Origin: Deroplatys truncata
Taxonomy: Eukaryota; Arthropoda; Insecta; Mantodea; Mantidae
DNA: 64,000 nt
Assembly: GCA_030765065.1 (NCBI GenBank)
Contig: CM060980.1
Span: forward strand, 63,782,364 to 63,846,363
Direction of reading: 5' to 3'
Shown here: piece by piece, positions 52,626 to 63,620 of the stretch
Numbering within the stretch: the first letter of the stretch is position 1
Layout: the number at the start of each line of letters is the position of its first letter
Made by a program: the position numbers and the translations under genes
The notes under the pieces: model-generated
Told to the model about the DNA's origin: nothing
Seen by the model: the letters and a program-made list of their open reading frames with translations, nothing else
Database searches by the model: none

Positions 52626-54493
52626 CAAACCACATTGTCAACTAATCAATACATTGTATCCATTGCCAAGTCCAACTGTTTTAATCTGGAGATGAAACCC
52701 ATTTAATATCTAAAGGCTCTTCATAAGTGTGCCGCGTGTTATGGCACAACATCTGATACCGAATTCAGCAAACACAAGGCGCTATATACGTGCTGCTGAT
52801 GGTGAAAGAGATAAAGAGATGCTAGTTATTTACTATGAAGAAAGAAATGTTTGTGCTCCGCACTTAAATGCATCTTCTGTTTTTGTGTTAACAATGCCGT
52901 CGAGGTTTCCGAATGATCAGCCCGTGTCTTCGTGATGGAACAGTTGGCTGATCTCAGACAACGCGTTCGTGTTCTTGAAGGAAGCATTTCTTCTAGTGCA
53001 GAATACTACTTGCAGCAGCTGTCTGCCTGCGTTTTCTCTCCCCTACATAGCATAATCAGGATGCACAGAATTTCATTTTTGATCTCTTTTGTTGATGTCT
53101 AATATTTGCATTAAGTACAACAACTCAGTTATTCTGTTGTGTGCAAGTAGTTAAGGAATCTTTACATTTATGACAAAACATGTTGAATATTAATTGTAAA
53201 ATAATTATCGAATGAATGTTTTATTTCTTATAATTCCATTTTACTTTTGTGCCATATAACATACAGCTGAAGTAAAAAAATCAGGGAACGTATTTCATGT
53301 TGCTTAGCTGACTGATATCTAAAGAAAGTTTTATATCAGATTTTATTTTCTTGCTAGATGCTATAAAGTTCTTTGAAGTTTGGTAGTGTTAGGTATTTAA
53401 TGTGCTTCTAAAGTTTGTTTCTTAAATCACGTGTCCTTTTAGTTTCTTACGTAGTTAGACGTAACAAATTTGGTAACTATAACAAGCTCGTTTCCGGCTA
53501 CGCTGCCTTACAAGATAAAGCGGACTGGTGCTAAAAATATCGGAATTAATGACACAATGGTGATGGCGATGATAGTAATAATAATAATAAAATCAAAGCT
53601 TTATTTAATAACTACTGTGCTCTTAAACGGCATAAAAGTAGACACTATCACATATTATTCTTCAATTGCATTTTACTCGTTACAACTAAGAAATTATATT
53701 CAGACAATTTGGTAAACTCTGTTAGAGAAAGTTCATAAACTCAGCATAAAAGTGGTTGGAATCATTGTAGTTGCGAAAATTGTCTGCCAGTGACATAGTT
53801 TATTAAATTATTTGGATATTCATTCCAATTTTTTTTAGCAAACCCTAGCTCAGCGTATCTTTTGGGCGCACCCCGCAGCCTGACGACGCTAGGCGTTGTA
53901 GTGTGTGTGCTATTTGGTCACACTCCGGGACTCGGTTCGTGTAAGACGTATCGTTTGATTTGGGACATAGAAACTATCAGCTTGGCCTTCGGAATGCATC
54001 AACGCCCACTTGGGTAGCTTCAATGATATTTTAGTAAGTAATATTTGTATTTCTATTGTCTTAATTTCCTCTGTCCTCTTTTATTTATAGTTTACTGTAG
54101 GTTAAGTCCTGCTGACGCTAATTTTAGGCAATCTTTATAATTCAAATATTACACTTGGGGAAGGCATTGGGCTTCACCTAGCCCAAATTCAGGATTTTCA
54201 ATTATTTTGGGTTACAAATTATTCGAATTAAAACACAAGTGAGCTATACAATTCTCTCTCAGTAGCGTATTTAATTTAATGGCGTAAAGCCTATTTAGTC
54301 GTATTGGCAGCTATACCTATATTTACAGGCGAGAAAACTTCAGATGTGTACAGTACTTCTACACTTATAAGGATTACAGGAAACGTAGTTTAAAGAAAAT
54401 TATAGCTCTTATTAATCGTTCTATTTTGCATTTGTTTCATAAACTATTGTCCTAAGTTGCAAAATAATAATTGCACACAATTATTAATATTAC
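52626..54493. other. Mostly unassigned stretch, with two weak gene-like patches
   Basis: At 52935-53102 a 55-residue frame starts MEQLADLRQRVRVLEGSISS, a heptad-like start with moderate coding texture, next to another short frame at 52729-52935. At about 53860-54040 a GC-richer patch (GCGCACCCCGCAGCCTGACG) ends with a strong donor-like GTAAGT at 54034. Neither is linked to a recognisable protein. (A/T)AAT runs occur near 53575. Confidence 0.3.
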
Positions 54494-54499
54494 ATGTCA

Positions 54500-54720
54500 A
54501 GCTATATAGAAATGTGTTATGTGTTATGCGAAAAAGCTGATGAAGCAGCTAAGGAAGTAACACGCCACTCTCCAAGCCTGGCCGACCTCAAGGTTCCGCA
54601 TCAGGATTTCCAAAATTTCCTAAGGTATGAAACATGTAAGAAATGGGAGCTACACTGGAGTTCCACATCCAATAGCAAACTAATCGCCTTAAGCTCCAAA
54701 GTGCCCTATCTATGATGTTC
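54500..54720 (+). pseudogene. LINE RNase H-like fragment
   Basis: The frame reads CEKADEAAKEVTRHSPSLAD, then VPHQDFQNFLRYETCKKWEL and HWSSTSNSKLIALSSKVPYL. This is the end of the RNase H domain and linker of jockey/I/R1-type ORF2 proteins (ADxAAKEA, then KxWxxxWxxxxxNKLxxIxPxVxxW). Only this piece is recognisable; the RT and 3' end are missing. A following HTRLTH-type motif could not be confirmed. Confidence 0.55.
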
Positions 54721-55239
54721 ATCGGCTTCAGTGTGGTATTCTTGTTAACCTCTCGGTGGTCTAGAGTGATCCAACCATCTGTCATAACATAGTAAAGTTT
54801 CTAAAAGAAATAAAATTGTATAATTTTATATAATCAATGGTGTAATTTGTTTCAAAATACTATAACTATTAATATTTATTGTAGTCGCGTTATGACTTTA
54901 ATGTTAAAGCGACAATCATAAATTAATAAACAAAATGTGTTATTTTAGATAAACGTACACTACAGGGAATTGACTGTAGATCCAGTGAGCTTCACATTTT
55001 ATGTTTTCCAGTGTTATATCGTTAAACTTAATTGATATAATTCGGCTATAAAAATTCCTTGTTATCTCAAGAGATTCATTTAATGAGTGTAAATTTTTGC
55101 CGACTTTCTTAAGTCAGTCCCCAAATGAGTAATTTCAATCAGAGGCAGACCGAGTTTACAGACGGTAAACTACAAATTAATTCGTAAAGAAACAACAATT
55201 GGATTTTGTAGTTCTCTGAAAACCAAATATTTTAAACGA
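54721..55239. other. Unassigned AT-rich stretch
   Basis: No gene or repeat recognised between the LINE fragment and the next RepA copy. Confidence 0.4.
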
Positions 55240-55437
55240 AAATATCGGATGTGTTACATTCACCTGAGTTTCTCTACCAACTATCGTTTATTTTATATAG
55301 CTTCTACAAACTATTCTTATGGAAGATTATTACTTTCTCTACTACGTGTAGCAAGTAGGGGAAGTATTGCATCCCACCCAAGAATTCAATATGTTTTTAG
55401 GCGCCCTGAAACCCAAAAAATCATGTTTAGAGAAACG

Positions 55438-55473
<36 letters not shown>
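55438..55473. repeat. (GT)n microsatellite inside RepA
   Basis: About 17 GT units at the position where other RepA copies have only GTCCGTGTGTGTGTCT. Confidence 0.95.
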
Positions 55474-55475
<2 letters not shown>

Positions 55476-56378
55476 TCTGAGTATATGTCTGTGCACAGCA
55501 TAACCCAAAAACCGAAATTCGGATAAATACCAAACTTGGTATTTAAGTAACTTTCAAAGATGTGACACGAAGATTTTTCAAGAAAATCCCCAACTCCAAA
55601 CCCCCTCTGCATGGAACATTTTTCGAAATTTTTATTTTCTAAAAATGGCTCTAGCGATTTTGATTAAAATATCATACACTATAAATGTTTACATGACAAA
55701 TAAGATGTACATATATCTTGAATTTTCTAGGAATAGCCTGTGAAGTCCTCATCATTCGGAAGGGATTTTGTGTAATCCTGTATAACTGGTAAACGTTAAG
55801 CGATACACAAAAAATGTAGGTCCCTTTAAACCACACGATTTATCGCAAATAACATTTTGTGGCATTATTCATTTCCGAGATAGTCATTATTAATAGTTCA
55901 ATACTAAGCCATTCTTTAAAGGTCCTGTCGATTGGCAGTTGTTTCTGACGATATTATGGAATAAACTTTCGTAAGAACAACTTTTATACTCGCTAATAAG
56001 CTATAGAGGGTAGAGAAAGCCATTTAAATACAACACATCAGAATTTTTTCTATCTGCTTCATGTGATAAAACCTTTCCGGATATAGAATCGTTATGCACT
56101 TCGTTGAAGGTACAAAGTGGATAGAGAAAACCGAATCATTAGTCAAATGTCTAAAAACTGGATGGCTATATGCTGGTCTATAAATTCTATGATCTCTCCA
56201 TGACATCGCGAGAAACAACTGAAAAGCGGCGGCACTTTAAAATGGTAAAAGTATTGAAAATTTAAAAAAAAGCAAAATAACAATGGATATAATTAAAATT
56301 GCTGGTGCCACGAAAAATGTTATTTTAAATAAATTGTGTGTTTTAAAGAGATCTACAGCTTTGTGTAGTATGTTTTTG

Positions 56379-56402
56379 TCTCTCTCTCTCTCTCTCTCTC
56401 TT
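56379..56402. repeat. (TC)n microsatellite inside RepA
   Basis: About 12 TC units in the minus RepA copy, where other copies have TTTGTCTATCTCTTAATGG-like sequence. Confidence 0.92.
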
Positions 56403-56600
56403 ATGGTTTACAAATTATACAAAATTCCTCGGAATGAAGAAATAATAACTATGAATATTCACAGACACACACATGGACATTTTTATAAAATCCTTTTTTT
56501 TTATTCAGGGGGCCTCAAAACACTTATTTCCGATGAAATATCGGTATAGAGTTTTTGGATGGAATACAATTCCTCCTCATATCTACTGTGCGTCGATGGC

Positions 56601-57169
56601 AGAGAATGAAAAATGTAATTAGCTTATAAAATAGCTTCATCTCCAAACGCGTGTTTCACTTCAAGAGCGCCGGTGTTTTCTGCAGTAGAACTCGGTGGGA
56701 ATTCAGTTGCGCATGTTTGACGCGAGCTGTTGCAGAGAGCCGTGACGAATCAAAATTGCCGTTGCAGAAGACGAAGTAGAGGAGTGATGGCTTCATCCCC
56801 TTTTCAGAGGAAAAAGAAAGACATTTAACTGTGTAATGTTATAATTATAAAAGTGTTGTGGGCAACCCGACACCGTACCAGAGGCGAAGCAAAACCTTCT
56901 GCCAGTCCGTCGCCATCCTACTCATCACTCAAGGAACTGTCTTCGTTTACACACCGATGTTTTCTGGAGCGCTTGTCATCCTCATGTTATTTGGATTATC
57001 ATGTCGCTAGCCCTTCTTTTACGTAACAAACATTGGGATAGTATGTGGAACTGATTTTTATCCCTTCAAATTTCATAATTACCAATGTGATGCAGATTTC
57101 TAAATGTTTTAGAAAAGATATGTAGCAATGTATGTACATGGTAAGCGAAATTATTTAAAATATTTAATA
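56601..57169. other. Unassigned stretch with a GC-richer patch
   Basis: Around 56640-56835 the sequence is GC-richer and promoter- or 5'UTR-like (AAGAGCGCCGGTG, TTTGACGCGAGCTGTTGCAG). It ends in a 13-codon frame at 56787 (MASSPFQRKKKDI) with a fair start context. No downstream exon was found. Confidence 0.3.
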
Positions 57170-57858
57170 TTTTGCATTCACATGACTTTCTCTACTCACT
57201 CTTCCACAAACTATTTTTACAGAAGTGTATTCTTATATCTGCCTCTTGTTAATCAAGATGTATGCACCTTCATTTCACGTTTACATATTTCGTTATAGGT
57301 ATAAGAGGAATGCAGTAGGGTAAAGTGAGAGTCAAATTTTTAAAAAGCATATCGCGATGTGATGGCCTTGAAACTCGATGCTCTTTACATGACTATAGAA
57401 AAAACGAATAGCTAGTTGCGACTTGAGAGAAGTATAAGTATTTGAAAATTCAGACCAATAACAAAGAATATCTGAAAAATTGTTAAAGCTACAAAAAATT
57501 TTATTTGAAATAAATTGTGTACTTTAACGAGCTCTATAGTTTTATAAAATTTTGTCTATCTCTTAATGGTTTACCAATTATACAAAAGTCATTCAGAATA
57601 AAGAGAATTTTCACAGGCTACTCCTAGAAAATTTAAGATATAAATTTTATTTTTCACTTAAATGTCGCAAACATGGTATTTTAATCAAAATTGCTGAAGT
57701 AATTTTTGAGAAAATAAAAAATTTCGAAAAAATCTTCCATGTATGGGGTAGTTTGGGCTGAGGGTATTTTCTTGAAAGTCTTCGTGTCTTATCTTTGGAC
57801 AAGCTGAACAAAATACCAAGCTTGATATTTATCGGACGTTTCTTTTTGAGTTAGGTGG

Positions 57859-57896
<38 letters not shown>

Positions 57897-58045
57897 ACAC
57901 ACACACACACACACAGGATCGTTTTCTATAGTAACGTTTTTTTGGATTCAGGGTGCCTCAAAACGTATTTATGGTGAAATCTTGACATCGAATTTTTGGA
58001 TAGAATGCAATACCTTCTCTATCTACTAGGTATGTGGCAGAGAAA
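57170..58045 (-). repeat. RepA copy (near full length)
   Basis: It runs from TTTGCATTCACATGACTTTC to ATCTACTAGGTATGTGGCAG, with the whole middle series (CACAGGCTACTCCTAGAAAA, TGGGGTAGTTTGGGCTGAGG, CTTCGTGTCTTATCTTTGG). Useful as one of the reference copies (about 875 bp). Confidence 0.88.
57860..57915. repeat. (CA)n microsatellite inside RepA
   Basis: CACACA run with one interruption (CACCACAC), at the conserved CACAGACACAC site of the reverse-orientation copy. Confidence 0.95.
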
Positions 58046-59029
58046 GTAAAACGAAGACACTATACTCTTCTAATCTTTTAGTTTTTGGTTGAGTAGGTAA
58101 ACATAAATAAATTATGGTAAAGTAGAACTGCGTGAAGCTTAAAGATTATTAATGCACAACAAAGATAATGCACCAGTTCTAGTGTTCAACGTATGACAAG
58201 TTAGCCATAATATATTATACTGTGGTGGGTCATAATCTGAGATTAATACCATTTGTTCTCGAATAAAAGTTTTAGGGGATTGCAGCTACTTATAAATACT
58301 TTACCATCAAATAAAGCGCGTCGCATCTCTGTAGGTATATCATATATAATTAAGGAAAATAAATTTAATTGCAATAGAAAACCTTTACATTAAAAAAATA
58401 AAATTGTAACTTAAACTGCCCTTTTTAAAGATATAAATATTTAACCTGCAAATAAAACACAATAAAGGTTCATTTCTTAAAAGAACCACATGATGTTCCA
58501 AATGACAGAATGGTTTAGAAACTAATTTAAAAATCGTTGTTATTTTTAAAGTAATACTTCAGAGTCTAATTTTTCCTCAGACAAAGATTTGCAAAAATCG
58601 ATCTTCAAATTGCATAAAATCAGGAAATAACATAAACTGAATTTTTCAACAACAAACCATTATGGCTTCTAAGGAACACTAAGACAAAGATGTCATATAG
58701 GACAAGATCTTATAAAAATGAACAATTTTATTTATCTTGTATACAATATGTGCGACAAAAAAGTGAATACATTCTCCAAAATACTTAACAAGTTCAGCTG
58801 TGTCTGTGAGACGATAAAGAAACATTCACAAAGTAGGAAGGAACAAGCAACATTAAAACGTTACAGAGATGGGCGTTTCTGATTTATGTTTCGGAAATTC
58901 GGAGCTAAGGATAAAGGGACAAAAGTTTGAAAATGTAAAAATAACGCTTCTAAAAAAATTGCTAGTATGGATAAATAGATAAACAGTGCAATGGGTAACA
59001 ATCTTTCTTTACTTATTGTCCTTCCTTTC
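58046..59029. other. Unassigned AT-rich stretch
   Basis: No gene or repeat recognised. Confidence 0.4.
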
Positions 59030-59850
59030 CATGGCTGTTGTACAAACTATTCTTATAAAATATTTATTCATTTAAAATATGCTTATACTTACTTCCTTTT
59101 AATCAAGATAAATATTGGCCAGAAATTGTTTCAATACCCATTTTAACAGGGTGGAACAGGAGGCTAAAAGACAATGAACTGTTTAGGTTGATATACCTTT
59201 GCATTGAAATTACATTTGTGTCAGGTCATGAGAACCAAAAGGGAGCCACTTAAATCTTCAACTGCTTAAAACATTGAAAAATACAAAAGAATAACAGCGA
59301 ATTTTTCGGAAATGGTAAATGCCTAGAAAAATGCTATTGTAGGTATATTTTAATGAACTCTGCATTTTTTCCCAGACGTTTTTGTCAATCTGTTAATGTT
59401 TTATGACTATAAAAAATCCATAAGAATAAACAGGATTCATAGAAACTTTACAAAAACTTCAAAGCACACATTTTATTTGCCATGCCAGAATCTCAATATA
59501 TGAAATAATTAGAGCTATTTCTGAGACAAAAACAATAAAGTAAACATCATTATAGAGAGTTTCCTGGAATCAAGGTATTTCTTGGAGAGTCTTCATCTTT
59601 ATCCTTAAAATACATCTGAACTAGTTATGAAAGCTGGGATTTAACTGAGTTTTTGTGTTATACTGTTGAGTGACAGCGATTCACGCACGCAGACATACAT
59701 TGTAACAAACACAATACATACACAGATTTTTCTAAAGTGCCTATAGTAGTATAAGGTAACCGTTAAATATGCATTTCATGCAATATGTCTGGGTGTATTT
59801 CTTGGGTGGAATATAACACTTCGTCTACGTTATGTAAACGGTAGAACAAA
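59030..59850 (-). repeat. RepA copy (diverged)
   Basis: The order of family words is kept but eroded: CAAACTATTCTTATAAAA, CGGAAATGGTAAATGCCTAG, TTTTATTTGCCATGCCAGAA, TTAGAGCTATTTCTGAGAC and TTGGGTGGAATATAACACTT at the end. Confidence 0.75.
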
Positions 59851-60089
59851 TATGAAATAAAGTTTGTTATTATTGCCATTCATGATGACGTGCAAGGTTG
59901 GCAATGCATCATATCAATGATACATATAAAGTATCAATAATGACCATGTGTCTATAGGAACAGAACTTTCAGAATCCGAAATGAATGAGAGACAGGGTTT
60001 TCCCGGATTCAAAAGCATGAACTAAACAAAATGATTTACTTGCCTTTCATTACAGTATCTTATATTAATATTGCATCTGGAAACCATCT

Positions 60090-60364
60090 CTCGTCCTCCG
60101 TGGCGTAGCCTCTAGTCCCCGAGGTCGCGGGTTCAAACCCGGCGGAGAGCGATGGATGTTTTCTTGCGTAAAAATCCTCAGCATGGCTTCCTTCGGAAGA
60201 GAAGTAAAGCCAGTGGTTCCGTGTCTTAGATTTACGGCACGTAAAAGAACCTCAAGCCTGATAAAGGGGACTCTGACCAAAATTACCGGTCTTTCACGCC
60301 CAATATAGAATGGGGCGCTAGCAGTTAAAGAGCGTCCATAAATAAAACTCGATTTAATTTAATT
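60090..60364 (+). mobile_element. SINE-1 copy h, full length
   Basis: The head reads CCTCCGTGGCGTAGCCTCTA (A box) and GGTCGCGGGTTCAAACCCGG (B box), followed by the family body and AGCGTCCATAAATAAAACTC. The flanks TGGAAACCATCT (60078-60089) and TGGAAACATCT (60365-60375) form a target duplication with one indel. Confidence 0.93.
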
Positions 60365-61084
60365 TGGAAACATCTGGTTTACATTTAAAAGAAAAAAATG
60401 CACTACAACGCATTCCTTTAAAGGATAAAGATTTGCTATGTAAACACAATTTGTAAACTGCATTGTAAGGGTAGTGTAGGAAAACTGTGTCAAAAGAACT
60501 AAATTTTTTCTACATTTTCGTTTGATAAATTATACATTTGAGAACATGTTCCCTGGATAGTCTGTTTGTATCCACCTCTAAGTTCATTTAAAAACTTAAA
60601 TACTTTGTGCAAATGTGTCAAATCAGCCGCTAACTGTGTTTTTGTTTGTGTGAGTTCATATTGTTATGTTGTTATTTATTAAAATATTTGAAATATTACA
60701 AGTGGTTTATAACCCAAAAATCACTGTTTAGAAATTAATAATAGTCAAAAAGGTTACCTATGGCCATATGTTTCGAAAATTTACAAAACAAATATCACGC
60801 CGGCCCCGTTATCATACACGCATGCCGTACCACCGATTGTTTAACATGGGCCCACCCCATCCTAATCCATAGAGATAGAACACTCATCAGATTTAGCCAC
60901 ACTCCACCAGTATCACATTTCTGGCTACGAAACAGAGGCTGTCTTCAGCAGCTATTACTATACTTAGCTTCACTGCATTAACTGAATTGTTTGCAATGCG
61001 CTAGACTAGCAACTTAATATTTTCTAACAGACTACATCTCTCAGAAATAGAGCAGAAATTGCGTAACCAGAAAAATCGCGATGG
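60365..61084. other. Unassigned stretch
   Basis: The open frame at 60760-60981 has unusual composition (Cys, His and Trp) but no recognised motif. Nothing else was identified. Confidence 0.35.
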
Positions 61085-61990
61085 AAGAGGATCTTTGCTC
61101 ATATTTTTACTTTCTGTAACATATACGTAGTAAGTAGAGATAGGATTGCATTCCACCCAAAAATTCGATACCGAAATTTCACCGGAAATACCTATTTTGG
61201 GAACCCCTGAATCAAAAAGTAAAGCATTTTTAGAAAAAGGTCCGTATGTATATCTGTGTGTGTCTGGAACAGCATAAGTCAAAAACGAAAAGTCTGATAA
61301 ATATCAAACTTGATATTTAGGTTCAATATCCTCTAAAAATGCGACACGATTTTCAAGAAAATCCCCCACTCCAGATTACCCTTTACATGGAGCATTTTTC
61401 GAAATATTTAATTTTCCAAAAAAAATGACTAACGATTTTGATTAAAATACAATACATTAAAGACATTACATAACAAAGAAAGTGTACATATTGAATTTTC
61501 TGGGAATAGCCTTTAAAGGTCTCTTCATTCGGAAGGAATTGCATATAATCTTGTATAACCGGTAAACGTTAAGCGATAGACGAAAACGTACTACACAAAA
61601 TTGTAGACCTGTTTATAACACACCAATTTATTTAAAATAACTTTTTGTGGCATATGCCATTTCCGAGATATCCGTAATTAATGGTTTTGAATTGTTCAAT
61701 ACTTGGCCATGTTTTTCAAGTCCTTTCGATTTTCAGTTGTTTCTCTCGACATCATGGAAAGAGTACGAAATTTTAAGGCTTGTGTATAGCGTCCAGTTCT
61801 AGAACATTTGACTATCGCTATTCCCTTTGTAGGTTATCTATAACGAATTGTGTCATGCAGCTATTTCCGAAAAAGGTTTATCTGAACTAAAATGAAGTAG
61901 GTAGGAAAACAAATTTTGTAAAAAGAATTACTAATTAGCGATGGAGGGTAGGGAAAATCATGTGAATGTGACATTTTATATGATTTACAG
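61085..61990 (+). repeat. RepA copy (reference, plus)
   Basis: Longest uninterrupted copy, about 905 bp: TTTTTACTTTCTGTAACATA, GCATTCCACCCAAAAATTCG, ATTTCACCGGAAATACC, AGAAAAAGGTCCG, ACTTGATATTTAGGTTCAAT, TCCCCCACTCCAGATTACCC, TTACATGGAGCATTTTTCGA, TTTTCTGGGAATAGCCT, GGTAAACGTTAAGCGATAGA, TTTTTGTGGCATATGCCATT, TTTTCAGTTGTTTCTCTCGA and the end GGGAAAATCATGTGAATGTG. It has no open frame that is shared with other copies. Confidence 0.88.
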
Positions 61991-62769
61991 CTTTTTAAGC
62001 ATGCCTTTAAGGCACTAAAGATAGCAGTCTGCAATACGTACTATGTAAGTCTTTGTACATGAGATGATTGCATTCTAATTCACACGCATCATGAAATTCT
62101 GCTGTTTCACATTTTGTTACTTTACACATAGTAGCGCCAAATAAAGTAATGACTAATTTTAGAATGACTCACATGAGTAGGAAAGAAAAATAAAATAAAT
62201 CAGACGCTCCGATGGCAATGTTACAACATAATATTTAGAAGCAAATAGAGTAAAGATTGTGCAACCTTATAGAATTAAACTGTTGTTTATAGATATGAGT
62301 AAACTTCAGCAGTTTATTACTAGCATACGAACCCTAGCATGCGTATTATAAAGAGTAAATTAAGTTAATGCACTAATCATATCTGTCGCGTATTACGAAA
62401 TCTGGCACTGTTTGGTAAGCGTCATAACTAGCTAATTAACTGTTTTGAAGTTCGACCATTATATCTGGTGCTACCAAATATGTTTGAAAATTGATGACTG
62501 CTATGACATTGAACTCCTGTGCAGGGCGAGGTAAAAAACAAAAGATACTTTTGTCCGCAGCTTCCCTTCGCCATCACATGTCACTTCTGCGTTATTAATT
62601 AATGCGATTGTCATTTATCACTGTCTATAGCTTGTAGGAAAGCTCAGATTGCATAACTTTCTTAAACGTAACAAAGCGGTTAAGTATCTTGTTGAAAGAG
62701 AAATAGTAAGTTGTTTAGCAGGCGTTAAAAATACATGAGTTTTTAACAGGAATGTTCTAAGACGAAAGA
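61991..62769. other. Unassigned AT-rich stretch
   Basis: No gene or repeat recognised. Confidence 0.4.
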
Positions 62770-63620
62770 GAGAGACTAAAGCAAAAATATCTTATTGTTA
62801 CATTCGCATGACTTTCTCTATCCTCTTTCGTTTATTAGTAGGTATGCAAACTATTCTCACGAAAGCTTATTTTTTTATCTACTTCATTATAATGGAAATA
62901 AACTTTTGAAGAATAGCTGCACTATACACTTCGTTATAGATACAAAGGGAACAGCGACAGTCAAATGTTTAAGAAATGGACGCTATATGCTGGTCTTAAA
63001 ATTCATACTGTTTCCATGCAATTGCGAGAAACAATGAAAGTCGACAGGACTTTAAAAGAATGACAAGGTACTGAACAACTCAAACCTTCATAACCGATAT
63101 TCGGAAATAGTTTATGCCACAAAAAGTTATTTTTGTTTTAAACAAATCTATAGTTTTAATGCAGTACATTTTATCTATCGTTTAACGTTTGCCATTTATA
63201 CAAGATTATACAAAATTCCTTTCAAATGAAGAGCACAACACAGGCTACTCGCAGAAAATTCAAGATGTACATTTTATTTGCCATGTAAATATCTTTAATA
63301 CATGGAATTTTAATCACAATTGTTAGAGCTATGTTTAACAAATTAAAAAAAATCATAAAAATGTTCCATGTAAAGGGTAGTTGGGATGGGCGGATTTTCT
63401 TGAAAATGTACCTGTCATGTCTTGGGGAAGATACTGAACTTAAATACTTTTCGCTTTTAATTATGCTGTTCACAGACACACGAAATACACGGATGTTTCA
63501 TAAAAATGCTTTTTTTTATTCAGGGGTCCTCAAAACATGTATTTCCGGTGATATTAAATCGAATTTTTGGGTGGGATGCAATATCTTCTCTACCCAGTGC
63601 TAGAGAAAGAAAAACATGAA
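62770..63620 (-). repeat. RepA copy (near full length)
   Basis: About 850 bp in reverse orientation: TTACATTCGCATGACTTTCT, CAATTGCGAGAAACAATGAA, TTTATACAAGATTATACAAA, CATGTAAAGGGTAGTTGGGA, TTTATTCAGGGGTCCTCAAA, GAATTTTTGGGTGGGATGCA and TTCTCTACCCAGTGCTAGAG. The minus-strand frame at 63222-63479 and a frame in the 51.7-kb copy share an FKKI-P-QLPFT-like stretch, which reflects DNA similarity rather than demonstrated coding. Confidence 0.88.

Larger units (their letters stand above)
55240..56600. repeat. RepA copies in inverted (tail-to-tail) arrangement
   Basis: A plus copy (about 55240-55990) has GCATCCCACCCAAGAATTCA, ACGTCCGTGTGTGT, GTGACACGAAGATTTTTCAA, ATTTACATGACAAATAAG-type words and GATTGGCAGTTGTTTCTGAC. 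A minus copy (about 55990-56600) follows, with CATCGCGAGAAACAACTGAA, ATTATACAAAATTCCTCGGA and TTATTCAGGGGGCCTCAAAA. Together they form a large imperfect palindrome. Confidence 0.8.

Noticed and set aside
60760..60981. 73-residue plus-strand frame with Cys/His/Trp content
   Set aside because: No zinc-finger spacing or known motif, and no neighbouring evidence of a gene or element.
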